Under the pieces are notes generated by a model. The model was not told the DNA's origin. It worked only from the letters and a program-made list of their open reading frames with translations, and made no database searches. From contig MJCC01000022.1 of assembly GCA_001766655.1 (NCBI GenBank), positions 91,901 to 155,900 on the forward strand: DNA of 64,000 nt, given 5' to 3'. Shown here in pieces: positions 27,301 to 35,996 of the stretch (the stretch's first letter is position 1; each line of letters begins with the position of its first letter). The translations under genes and the position numbers were made by a program. This DNA is from Phytomonas francai. Lineage: Eukaryota > Euglenozoa > Kinetoplastea > Trypanosomatida > Trypanosomatidae.

Positions 27301-30300
27301 GATCCGAATACGGCGATCGATTCGCGGCCTCCCCCCCCCCTTCCCCATCACGAGTCGACTCAAGCCAGAATAGAAGCACCCCCAGGGGTGGAAGAGCGGC
27401 CCAGGGGTAATCGGCGAGCGCAAGCCATGTAGGCCCATCGGGAAGCAGGAAGGATGGAACCCAGGAAGGGACTACGGCATCGGTTGTTGAACGCGTGGAC
27501 GCATTTTCGTTTGCGAGTTGCCTCCACATTCCGACCCGCTCTAATAAATCCTTTCTACGCAGACCCCACGGCCCAGGGTGCGCCGCAACGTCGACGGCGG
27601 CCGCTATAAAACACAGAGCCGCCGGCATCCCACCCCGCTTCGACGGACAACAGAGCGGAATAAAATCCCTCGGGGATAGGAGGCCCCCGCCGTAGACAGA
27701 CAAACAGGCCAAACTCCTCATCAGAAGTTCGACATCGACCGCACACAGCAATGCGCACTCCAGGCGGTCGTCGGCCCCTTCCTGAGGCCGACGCCCCCCC
27801 GCAAAGGCGCCGCACTTCGTTAATAAATCCTCCAAAAGCACCTCAAGCGGGACGGCGGGGTGCCGGTGAATGTAAAGGAGGAGCATCCGCCGAAACCAGG
27901 CGAGCTGCTCGGAAGATGAAAGAGGGCAGGGCGCCTGCGGAGTAGCCCCCGCCTCGCCGCGTAGGGGGCTGCGGGAGGGCTCGGAATAGGGGGAAAAACT
28001 CGCACCGCGGTAGACCAAGTATTGCATAGCTATCACAAGTTGAGCTTGTGAATCGCCGTCGGCGTCGTTGGCGATGGATGGTAGTCCTTCCCCCCCTCCC
28101 GACGATGGAGGCAGTATTCCACCGATGAAGAACAACGCCACCCACCTGTGGATGCTTCGCGCCCGCTCCGACGCCGCCAGCCAGTCAAGATGAACAAGAA
28201 GCATTAGAAAGCATCTGGAAAAATTCGTGGAAAAGATCGCAATATCACTTTGGTATGGCTGCCGCGCCAAAATGGCGTCTAGATCCCTCAAATACGCCTC
28301 CAAACTTACCCAACCTCCACTGCCATGCAAGTCCGCAATGTACGGGTGCTCTGAGATAACGCGAAGCAGCCGCGTGCATGCATCGCGAACCCCTCCACTA
28401 GCGCTGGACCAGATTTTGTTTACCAGCATCCATGCCACTTTCGGGGGGTCCTCGTTCCGGGACTGCGCTTCGGCAATCCTGCAGTCCGTGAATAGGGCCT
28501 CTTCGTCGGCGTCCTCGCGTTCGTCGTCGATCGCGTCCTCCCATCCTGACGGATGGCTCTCCGGGGGGGGCGACGTTCTGAGGTAGAGAACGTCGGCCCA
28601 GCCGCCGGCATTGGAGCCCTCCCGCGCGGGGCCCCACCCCCCCGCGTAGACGTCGAAGAGCCGCCAGGAGGCCCGCACGGGATGGCGGGCGAGAAATGTC
28701 CGGCATCCCACCGCGGCCCCGGCCGTGAGGGTTATCGAGAAGGGGGATAGCGGACTGCAGGGCAGCCAGGCGTACCGCGATGCGTCCTTGGCGCCCACCC
28801 CGGCCGATTCCCCTTCCCTGCGAGCGGGGGGACTTAAAATGGCCTCGAGTCCGGCCCACACGACGCTGCCGTGCGTGGGGACGCGAAGGACGGGCGGCTT
28901 CCCGGCGAGGCCGCCGTCGTGGACTCGGCGATGCAGCACATCTTTCCATGTCAGATCGGCGACGTACACGCCCGGCTTTACCGCCCTCCCCGCCCCTGGG
29001 CGGCCGAGAAAGTCCACGACGATCTCGACAAACACCGGCGAGGAGGCAATGACGTCCGCGTCCCGGGGGTCGTTCGCGCCGTTCGATAAGGGTAGTGCGG
29101 TGCATAGGGGCGAGGTCAGCGGCCTCTTCCGGAGCCCCTCGTCGTGCAGGGGGACGAGGTAGACGAGCTTCTCCCCGTTCATCCACCGCTCGAGGGCCTG
29201 CTCGGCATCCTCCGCGGGCTCGGCTTCCCGGTCCAAGGGCGCGATTTCGTTCTCGATGTCCTCGCTGGGGATATCGCCTCGCACCGCCGCGGTATCCCCT
29301 GCGGTTTTGGAAAACAGGGAGACGCCGATGTAGGCCTCTTCCAGGTCGCTGCCGTTGGCCTCGTCGTCGATGGGAATTCGGTAAGGCGCGGCCTCGTGGG
29401 CCTCGCGCGATCCCCGATCCTTTTCTCGCGCGCCGCAGCAGTGGAGGCGGGGGGGGTGGGAAATGTACACGCGCGGCGGCCCCTTGGCCGCACGAAAGGC
29501 CGCGGGAAGAACGCCGATAAGGCGGCCCGGCAGGACAGCGGGGGGGCCCGCGGCAGTCCTCGAGCGAAGCCACGACTCCGCGAAGGCCCTCATCGCGCCC
29601 GGAACGAGCAGCCAGAGGCAGTCCGTGGGAAGCAGCCCCGGCATGGGCCCGCCGCCAGGGGCCGGATCCGAGGCCGCAAAGGCCACACCGCGCTCGACAT
29701 GGACGTGCTCCCGCACGACCGTCAGCGCCGGCGAGGACGACGACGACGCGGGCCCGTCGGGTTGCCCCGTCGGCGTTCTCCCGTCCTCCCGCACGGCGAC
29801 GGAGAGCGCGCCGACGACGAAGTCGAAATTCCCGGCGGCGCCATCCTCGGATTCGGCGGACAGCAGGTACACCAGCCGGGCGCTTGGCGGGCGCGTGCCG
29901 GTCGACGCGTCGGCCGCGCTGCGGCCAAAATCGTCCTCGACGATCACCTTCGGCAGCATCGACACGTGCAGAACACGAAACCATCGCGAAACGCGATCCT
30001 TGCCGTCTTTGTGGTCATCTCCGGTGGGGACGGCGCGGGTCTTCGGACGCGGCGCGTCAGGGCCCGTCGTCAGCCGGACTGCACGCGCGGACAGCCCCCA
30101 GCGTCGACGCGGCGAGGACCTTCCCCCGCCGTCGTGCGGGTCGCGAATGGGGCTGTTTTCTTCCCGCAAGAAAAAAAGACTCAGCGCGGGCGGCCGACAC
30201 CCCGCACCAGGCTCGCCGTCGGAGACCTCGCACGTACCACGGCCTCTCGCCTCGCGCGAGGCCTCCTCGAGGCCCGTGCGGACCAACACATGGCGAGCAC

Positions 30301-30772
30301 TCAGGAAGACCACACCGCCGAGCTCCTTGGCGGGCGGCGGCGCACGCGCGGCGGGCGTCCTGCCGTCGACGGCATCCCCCCACCGTGGGGCGTTTCCTAC
30401 GTCCACGACGTCGGTGTAAAGATACTTGCCAGGGTCGGCGCCGGGGAAGAAAAACCGCGCTCGACACGCCGCGGGGGCAGCCTGTCGTCCTTCAGGCTCA
30501 CTAATTACCTCTCTTAGCGTATTGCGCCCTCCCTCAAACCACGATAACTCCCACGTAAGACCCACCTCACCGCTTTGCGAACCGTTTGCCTGGTCCAGCG
30601 CGTGCTGTTCGTACAACCTCACCACGCACGTCTCGCCTGACTGTATATCGTTATAGCACCAGGTCTGTAAAGGGGCCAGCGATGGGGTTTGTGGGAAGGC
30701 GGGCGAGGACGAAAGAAGAGTCCCATCGTTCCGAGGCTCAATGGTATGGTGCACGATCACAGTTGACGGCAT
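24338..30772 (-). CDS. Giant protein of unknown function (2144 residues)
   Basis: The first ATG in frame is at 30772 (MPSTVIVHHTIEPRNDG); the frame reaches 30781 only through GTG. Composition is strongly coding-like through the whole 6.4 kb. The N-terminal ~800 residues alternate beta-rich pieces and Pro/Gly/Ala/Arg-rich linkers. From about 830 to 1830 the protein becomes a long helical array (KVAWMLVNKIWSSASGG, ISEHPYIADLHG, ALELAARVWEFVLLKDAAAA and others), resembling alpha-solenoids. The C-terminal 300 residues are disordered and basic/acidic with three tandem seven-residue repeats (ALFAEKA, ALFSEKT, ALFADGE). No membrane segment, kinase, GTPase or nuclease motif is visible. A scaffold or trafficking role would fit such an architecture, but I do not assign one. 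Confidence 0.8.
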   Translation of the reverse strand: MPSTVIVHHTIEPRNDGTLLSSSPAFPQTPSLAPLQTWCYNDIQSGETCVVRLYEQHALDQANGSQSGEVGLTWELSWFEGGRNTLREVISEPEGRQAAPAACRARFFFPGADPGKYLYTDVVDVGNAPRWGDAVDGRTPAARAPPPAKELGGVVFLSARHVLVRTGLEEASREARGRGTCEVSDGEPGAGCRPPALSLFFLREENSPIRDPHDGGGRSSPRRRWGLSARAVRLTTGPDAPRPKTRAVPTGDDHKDGKDRVSRWFRVLHVSMLPKVIVEDDFGRSAADASTGTRPPSARLVYLLSAESEDGAAGNFDFVVGALSVAVREDGRTPTGQPDGPASSSSSPALTVVREHVHVERGVAFAASDPAPGGGPMPGLLPTDCLWLLVPGAMRAFAESWLRSRTAAGPPAVLPGRLIGVLPAAFRAAKGPPRVYISHPPRLHCCGAREKDRGSREAHEAAPYRIPIDDEANGSDLEEAYIGVSLFSKTAGDTAAVRGDIPSEDIENEIAPLDREAEPAEDAEQALERWMNGEKLVYLVPLHDEGLRKRPLTSPLCTALPLSNGANDPRDADVIASSPVFVEIVVDFLGRPGAGRAVKPGVYVADLTWKDVLHRRVHDGGLAGKPPVLRVPTHGSVVWAGLEAILSPPARREGESAGVGAKDASRYAWLPCSPLSPFSITLTAGAAVGCRTFLARHPVRASWRLFDVYAGGWGPAREGSNAGGWADVLYLRTSPPPESHPSGWEDAIDDEREDADEEALFTDCRIAEAQSRNEDPPKVAWMLVNKIWSSASGGVRDACTRLLRVISEHPYIADLHGSGGWVSLEAYLRDLDAILARQPYQSDIAIFSTNFSRCFLMLLVHLDWLAASERARSIHRWVALFFIGGILPPSSGGGEGLPSIANDADGDSQAQLVIAMQYLVYRGASFSPYSEPSRSPLRGEAGATPQAPCPLSSSEQLAWFRRMLLLYIHRHPAVPLEVLLEDLLTKCGAFAGGRRPQEGADDRLECALLCAVDVELLMRSLACLSVYGGGLLSPRDFIPLCCPSKRGGMPAALCFIAAAVDVAAHPGPWGLRRKDLLERVGMWRQLANENASTRSTTDAVVPSWVPSFLLPDGPTWLALADYPWAALPPLGVLLFWLESTRDGEGGGEAANRSPYSDPSSPQRAPQATDSLFSLNGRLPKALHVLYWLSQGQEEIAGDLFQAMHVVARASQAKSEDCVRAADRESILCDAVSSPSSSCTPQRSVSLGAFAALLDPQTLLPSNRKELKEGAEEENGDGAMRVSASESFLVARVLHECLACCTGKTMRHLVAAAAFSVLPTTPSSPSATSLDGGAEMDEMHRRTTFLLGLIHDRELCLQDLGEVGEAGGLHRLALELAARVWEFVLLKDAAAAMNTILIEKLLDAFIYLQNTQEGLQRNPQQYAEPTRRANRLLHANLGSLLFRFMRGVFMVMLPKQLERVFIDEALMPGPKHAQKDVPVYTQYDSIALPIGPLQAVDRRGVVGAASAKNPRPAPAAGTTMQAGEVVETTRRHVKRLLDLFQTFGPRVRCLRALYAITPTAMDFVKLAGQQRAQLPRNKLVSMKLESPVFQAPTDRKDAPQKKASDDDDNDDDDDGSPSPQRPGEERMHTDIPVLLPVPLSYVLASQAAPTDPGKLRFVSVLLRRQIKQLILQYLWDKEILECVRNSSCEVLYGPEARAGYDRARFAGSEPSSSGVSPRDSPLTLRARAFDCKDYINDMVEALDPIAQALSRTALGLYEPLIVLLFLDITAGLVDAGGAGDPRAIEFPPPTAASMRACVGIAARRTVDGLARAPKAVLRGLLRRAFHAYLGPGEGDFPARAAFDAVRAEFPAGGGLAPVSSAPAEGAALFAEKAALFSEKTALFADGEVRGIGDGPPTPDAPGWGYGPDPINAGLSAIAGAGGGLLSALTTIRTRLKATVAPAPRAQGEEERPRGEAGKGGGREASASAPRVQEALATPPRFNTERRAYGRPPIPQEGGAAVRGEAAVGESSRRKPKRAPLAVALPSESARPLTPFSAPEALEKVENEAKAAAVVVEASWSANPGSPPPPPDWSTPARPVGPNAEALIHERGIPDVAGDGLPVKRPARKAAAPKGRRGRGLGLGLVVMDLPPSDAQPEKDGAELPT
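25122..25184 (-). repeat. Three tandem 21-bp repeats inside the giant gene
   Basis: Units at 25122-25142, 25143-25163 and 25164-25184 differ at a few bases and encode three heptads with the core ALF(A/S)(E/D). They expand or contract in frame. Confidence 0.8.
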
Positions 30773-31619
30773 CGTGTCCACTTTTTCCTCGCACTAAACT
30801 ATTTTTCTGTAGATATCCTTCCCCTCGGGGGAAAAAAAAAAGAAACAACCCTTTCAGTACCGTTGCTCTAATTCACGCAAAAGACTTTAGAAAGGGGAGG
30901 GGAAAGTAAGTGAATATTTCCGTCACCTTAAAGAATAATCGACAGGAAAATTTCCCGTGCGAGAAAAGAGGAGAGTGAGAAAAGGAGACAATGGTGCATG
31001 CCCCCCCCCCCCCCCCCGGTGTGAAATTGGGAAACCGGTCATTATTCAACGGTTAGCAATAACGGGCACGCGCCACAAATTCTAGTCTTCATAGTGGGAA
31101 AAAAAAAAAGGAAATAAAAAGTTCACCAAAGCACATGAATATTTTACTTCTGACACTATAAGTATACACGAAGAAAGGGAGTGCGTAAAGGAAATGACGA
31201 AGTAGTTCAGCTACGATGGAAATCAGAGTTATGCCCTTTACACACCCACAAGGCAAAAAACTCCTGCTCGTGATATCTTTTCCATGTACTGGTCGAATAA
31301 GTAGATATGCGGAAGGAGCAGGAGGGGAAGGGGGGAGGAGTAGGAGGGGGGGNNNNNNNNNNNNNNNNNNNNNNNNNNNNNNNNNNNNNNNNGGGGGGGG
31401 GAGAAAGAAGAAATAATAAAAAAATGCACCCCCTCAACAAATACCCTTTACATGATGCATGGAGGGTATATGGGTTTTCCTTTATTAAACTGTGCAACGA
31501 TTATTTATAATTAACTTACTATTCAAAATGTTCAATACAATGCCTTTTCAATTCGCTATTTACCCCCATTGCTTTGCGCCGAACCATACCCATGTGTGAA
31601 TATAAGATTTTACCTCATC
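30773..31619. other. Intergenic spacer with poly-C run and gap
   Basis: An 847-base spacer between two large genes. It contains a plus-strand C run at about 31001-31017, G-rich sequence around 31319-31352, a 40-base N gap (31353-31392) and then G-rich sequence. Nothing coding is seen. Confidence 0.55.
31353..31392. other. Assembly gap
   Basis: 40 N flanked on both sides by plus-strand G runs, probably a long G/C homopolymer tract that failed in sequencing. On the sense strand it lies in the 3' flank of the nucleosidase-like gene. Confidence 0.95.
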
Positions 31620-34600
31620 TTATGACAATAGCACCCTTTCTAATATTGCCCGGGCAATTGCATAGAGCGGCGGCACGCCCTCCTGCAGCCCCATCGACGC
31701 CGAGAGCGTTGCCGTGGCCGCGGCCCCATCCTTCCCAGGCGACGCCTGCTCCGCTTCCTCGGCGTGTGCGAGCGGGAGGTCGCTCGTGTAGTACGCGAAG
31801 CGGGTCGTCAGCCCCTCCCGGGCGATGCCCTGCCGGTAGAGGTCCTCGATCGCGCGCGCGAAGTAGGAGCCCTCCATCTCGGCCCCCACGCACCGCCAGA
31901 CCCGCTTGTAGTACTTGAGCAGCCGCACGTTCTGCAGCATCGTGCCGGTCACCGTCAGGACCTTGCCGTGGTGCACCGTCCCGCGCGGCCCGACGAGCGC
32001 TTTCAGCCGCGCCCTCGTGAGGTCCTGATTTCGGCAGTTCCGGAGCTCGTCCTGGTTGTCCTCCATGATGAGGCTCGACTTGGAGAGCAGGACGTGGCTC
32101 GCGAGCTGGATGTCGCCCCGCCGCCCCACCAGGCCCCCGGCCTTCCCCACCACGCTCACGCTCCGGACGTGCTTGCCGAAGGCGGCGAAGATCGCGCGGC
32201 AGATCCCCTCCGCCTGGGCCCCGAAGGCGAAGTCCATGTTGATGATGAAATGCTGCCGCGAGCGGCCCCCGCGCGGCCCCGCCCCCGCGAGATCGGCCCC
32301 GCCGCCCTCCCGCCAAATCGAGTCCTGCAGCGTCTCGTCGATCGACGCGAGGTCGAGGGCGTGAACGGGGATGACCTCGACCTGCAGCCCCGTCATCGCG
32401 GTATCGTCGAGCACGGTGATGCCGCTCGATTCCAGGCTCTTGTTGTACTCCTCCTTCAGATCGGGGCGGCAATTGCGAAGAAAGCCACCCAACGAGGCGT
32501 AGAGGAGGTCCTCCTTGTTGTACCAGGCCTTTGGTGAGCCAATGCCCTTTTCCTTTCCCGCCCACGCGTACTCCTCGATCTCCTTTGTGTGCTTTCGAAT
32601 GAAGCTGGAAAGGAGGTTTTTAACGCAGTGCTTATTACTGCTCACAATGTCGACGGAGAGGCCCTCGGGGAGGTCCGAAAAGCGCCCCATCCCAAGCTTC
32701 TGCAGCACACACGCACGCAGATTGAGGCACCACTCGTGGAAGGGGTTGGTTTGAAACTTGCGCGAGATACTCGGGTCAACGCGGACGTTGTACTCCTCGC
32801 GGTGGATCATCACTTCGTAGATGCGCATGAGCGTCAGGGCTCCCCAATTCCGAATCAACCCCTCTTGCTCCTCGGGCGAGAGCGGCATCCGGCGCAGGAC
32901 CTCCTTCACACGCTCCATCTCGCGCCCCGGGGGGATCTCCTTCCGCTGCGTTTCCTCCTCCTCGATGGTGCGCATGTACTCGTCGAGGATGTCGATCGCG
33001 GGGGGGTGCACCATCCCCTGCACGCGCCCGCGCAGTTTATTGCTCTCGATGATGTGCACGCAGAGCATCGTGAGGAAGTCGAGGAGGTCGGTGAAGCCGT
33101 CCCGCAGGAGGACGAGCGTCTTGCCCTCCATTCCGAGGCTCCACGAGCAGCGCCGGCGGTCTTTCGTGGGGATGTAGGTGACTTTTGTCCGCCCCCGCGG
33201 GCCGGACTGGGGGTCGCGGCGCTGGAGGACCTCGGCGGCCCGTGCCTCGACCCGCATCCGGCTCGCGATGAACGGCGGAAGCGCGTGGACGAGGTCAAAA
33301 CAGAAGGTCGAGGTCAGATTTTCCGGCAGCCGATTCACGGCGTAGCCCCAGGCCCCGGTGTCGAGCTCCCGGCTGAAGAGCTTCGTGTGAATCACGTTCT
33401 CGATCATGGTGTAGCTCTGCACGATCGACCAGAGCGGGAGGTAGTCGTTCTGCAGGGAGTCCTGCGCGAAGACGATGCGGCAGAACTGCCGGATCGGCCC
33501 GAAGACGTCGATCGAGCCCGCGATCGCGGAGCCGACGCACTGGGCAAAGCGGGGGTTGCGCGCGAGGAAGGTCAGCAGGACGTCAAAGGGAAGCAGCGAG
33601 AGGACGGTTTTCGTCGTCATGCCCCCGGCGCGGAAAAGGTAGTTCGACGTCTCGTCGTACACGAGGCTGTCGACGCCGAAGAATTGGCCGGGCTCGAGCG
33701 TCGCGACGTGGGTGTAGATCGTATTGTCGATTTTGACCTCCGCGGAGTCACTCTCCGGGGGTTGGTCAAGAGCCTCCTGCTCGAAATTCGGGAACAGACG
33801 CGCCGACATCAGGTTGCGCTGCTGGCAAACGAGGCCCTCCGAGGTGCGCGCCCTTTCGCCCTCTTCATACGTGCCCTCCATGGATCTCGCGCGGAAGACC
33901 TCGACGCTGCCCCAGAATACGATGTAGAGGTGGTCGAGACGACTCTTGGGCTCGAGAACGATATCGCCGCACGTGTACTCACGGCGGAGGGATAATGGCA
34001 CCAATTCCTCCAAATCCCTATCATCCAGAAGATGCAGTATCGGGATATTACGGTACAGGCAATTCAGGTTGGCATTCGCCGATTCGTCGTTGAATTTCTC
34101 AAAGACGTCCGCAAACACGTGCTCGGTAGTCACCTTCCAGGTCTTATTGCTGTCTGGAATGAGGTTTGGCGAACTTACCTTCCCCACCTCGCGCGTTTGC
34201 GAAATTTCCCTCTCGGCGCGAGGACCGCAGGGTTGTCCGCCTTCGTTGCCGAAAGTTCTCTTCGAGATATTCGCAAACGCATTTCTGCGCCTAGAGGCCT
34301 CAATCTCCGCCGCACTGTGGGCAAGTTCCGACAAGATCGGCGTTTTATCACCGTGCGTCCTGAAATGTGAGGTGACATAATCATGCAGCTTTCGGTATCG
34401 ATGCAGGGCGTGGTCGCGTAGGGATGGCGGGGATACGTCGGTTAATAACTTCAAATGCGCCCCCGGGGACGAACCGTCTGCGAGCGATGCCGCGTTCTGC
34501 GATATGCTCGCCGCACAAGCATCCTTCTCGCTGTCTTTGCCGCTTTTCTGCTGCTGGGGGCTTAACATCGAGGTCGGCACATCCACTCGCAGCGCGCTGT

Positions 34601-35003
34601 TCGTTCGGAAAGATATCGGGGTCATGAGTTTACACACGACATTCGCGACCACGTTATTGGTGATGTTCGTCTTTGGTTGGACGTTCATCTGGGCAGCACG
34701 GAAGGGGGGGGGCTGCGTATTCTGGCTGGCAATACTTGTAATCAGGTTGCTGGTATCCTCAACGGAGCTTGCTGTTTGAAGCATCTGATTCACGCCAGGT
34801 GTCAAAGGCCTCGAGCATGCCTCTAACGCAGCTCGTACATAGTTATCATCTGGCACTTCTGAAATATAAAAAGAGTCATCGCACTCCGATGCACTTGACG
34901 ACGTAGGGGAGCCGCTCGCTTGCTTTTCTAGACCCTCCTTCAAAGAATACGAGATCGAAGCATTTGTTTCCTCCACATGCGCGTCGACCTTATCACGATC
35001 CAT
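31620..35003 (-). CDS. Cyclic-nucleotide-binding-like protein with nucleoside-phosphorylase-like C-terminal domain
   Basis: A 1127-residue protein from the ATG at 35003 (MDRDKVDAHVEE). Residues 1-315 are polar and mostly disordered. Residues about 320-480 form one cNMP-binding-like beta-roll: ILHLLDDRDLEELVPL, the GDIVLEPKSRLDHLYIVFWG strand pair, a ~55-residue insert, then LEPGQFFGVDSLVYDETSNY. The usual phosphate-binding arginine after the GE(L/I)A motif is not there. A long helical region follows (about 490-900). Residues about 918-1065 have features of the nucleoside phosphorylase / MTA-nucleosidase fold: SVVGKAGGLVGRRGDIQLAS, TVHHGKVLTVTGTMLQN and GAEMEGSYFARAI, the last like the (D/E)MEG motif of those enzymes. 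A bacterial group pairing cNMP domains with this kind of C-terminal domain may exist, but I cannot confirm the name. Substrate unknown. Confidence 0.7.
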   Translation of the reverse strand: MDRDKVDAHVEETNASISYSLKEGLEKQASGSPTSSSASECDDSFYISEVPDDNYVRAALEACSRPLTPGVNQMLQTASSVEDTSNLITSIASQNTQPPPFRAAQMNVQPKTNITNNVVANVVCKLMTPISFRTNSALRVDVPTSMLSPQQQKSGKDSEKDACAASISQNAASLADGSSPGAHLKLLTDVSPPSLRDHALHRYRKLHDYVTSHFRTHGDKTPILSELAHSAAEIEASRRRNAFANISKRTFGNEGGQPCGPRAEREISQTREVGKVSSPNLIPDSNKTWKVTTEHVFADVFEKFNDESANANLNCLYRNIPILHLLDDRDLEELVPLSLRREYTCGDIVLEPKSRLDHLYIVFWGSVEVFRARSMEGTYEEGERARTSEGLVCQQRNLMSARLFPNFEQEALDQPPESDSAEVKIDNTIYTHVATLEPGQFFGVDSLVYDETSNYLFRAGGMTTKTVLSLLPFDVLLTFLARNPRFAQCVGSAIAGSIDVFGPIRQFCRIVFAQDSLQNDYLPLWSIVQSYTMIENVIHTKLFSRELDTGAWGYAVNRLPENLTSTFCFDLVHALPPFIASRMRVEARAAEVLQRRDPQSGPRGRTKVTYIPTKDRRRCSWSLGMEGKTLVLLRDGFTDLLDFLTMLCVHIIESNKLRGRVQGMVHPPAIDILDEYMRTIEEEETQRKEIPPGREMERVKEVLRRMPLSPEEQEGLIRNWGALTLMRIYEVMIHREEYNVRVDPSISRKFQTNPFHEWCLNLRACVLQKLGMGRFSDLPEGLSVDIVSSNKHCVKNLLSSFIRKHTKEIEEYAWAGKEKGIGSPKAWYNKEDLLYASLGGFLRNCRPDLKEEYNKSLESSGITVLDDTAMTGLQVEVIPVHALDLASIDETLQDSIWREGGGADLAGAGPRGGRSRQHFIINMDFAFGAQAEGICRAIFAAFGKHVRSVSVVGKAGGLVGRRGDIQLASHVLLSKSSLIMEDNQDELRNCRNQDLTRARLKALVGPRGTVHHGKVLTVTGTMLQNVRLLKYYKRVWRCVGAEMEGSYFARAIEDLYRQGIAREGLTTRFAYYTSDLPLAHAEEAEQASPGKDGAAATATLSASMGLQEGVPPLYAIARAILERVLLS

Positions 35004-35996
35004 TTTCTTTTGGCAAAGAAAATAGCTTGCAATTTAGCGTTATACAAATCGAAAATACAGTTTCGGTTATGATTCTTCCTCTACAAATACTTTTTTTTTT
35101 GTTTACTGTGTTGATATTTGTATGAGTAAAGAAGAGGTTGCATAATGCTGAAGTGCATCACTTTCCAAAAACTGAGAGGTGCAACTTTTGGAAAAGAAAC
35201 ATGGTCCTTTAATCAGCAGTTATTAGTATGATTTATTTCAAGCCTTCCACACTGTGGATTTTCTGTTAGAAATGAAACCAAGCAATAAATAAAATAAAAT
35301 GAGCGGCCTATTGACTTCATGATAAATAAAAAGAGTTTAATAAAAAGCAAAAAAATCTAAACTTAAGGTATACACAAATATCAATGTAGAATTTACCTCT
35401 ACAATTTTCAAACCCTCCAAGCATCAAGCACACGAAATAAAATGTTGGACTAAACATCTCATACTTCATAGCTTATTAAGATCGTTTTTGTTAATGCAAT
35501 AACAATAATAAAAATAATAGCAGAACAGTACATTAATTTTATTTATACTAAATATAAAACGAATATTCAATCTCATGAGATGAACATTACCTTCTACATC
35601 CCTTAAATGCTATAAAAATAGACGTTAATTCAAAAAAGAAAAAATCATCTCGTTCTACCTTTTAGTTTTGTTCATTTTTCGAATAGCATAGCCTTCTGTC
35701 GGGGGTAAATGCCTTTATATCCCCTCTTCCTTTTCGCCACCTGCCCCCCTCTCCTTGTCGAGTAGAGGGCGGTGCAAGATCTATACATGGACTGTAATTT
35801 TGAAATCAATGGACACTATTGGCCCTAGACTAGTATAAGTAATAATACGGCCACCTAAGTGGGTCCTCTTCAAGATTTTATTTGGCCCCGCACAACCTTT
35901 CCCCTCTTTCGTCGCCTAAGCAGGGTCCAAGCATGAAGTCTTGAGGATGGGAGGTGCCTTTGGACGGCGCCGCTCCCGCGAGGGGCTGCAAGACTC
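35004..35996. other. AT-rich intergenic spacer
   Basis: A 993-base spacer between the two cNMP-domain genes. It is AT-rich, with an imperfect hairpin at 35161-35196 (CTTTCCAAAA against TTTTGGAAAAG). I see no gene. Part must be the 3' UTR of the kinase gene. Confidence 0.6.

Noticed and set aside
24338..30772. Possible DOCK or IP3-receptor relationship of the giant protein
   Set aside because: I could not find the DHR2, MIR or channel signatures needed; only general helical and beta character remains.
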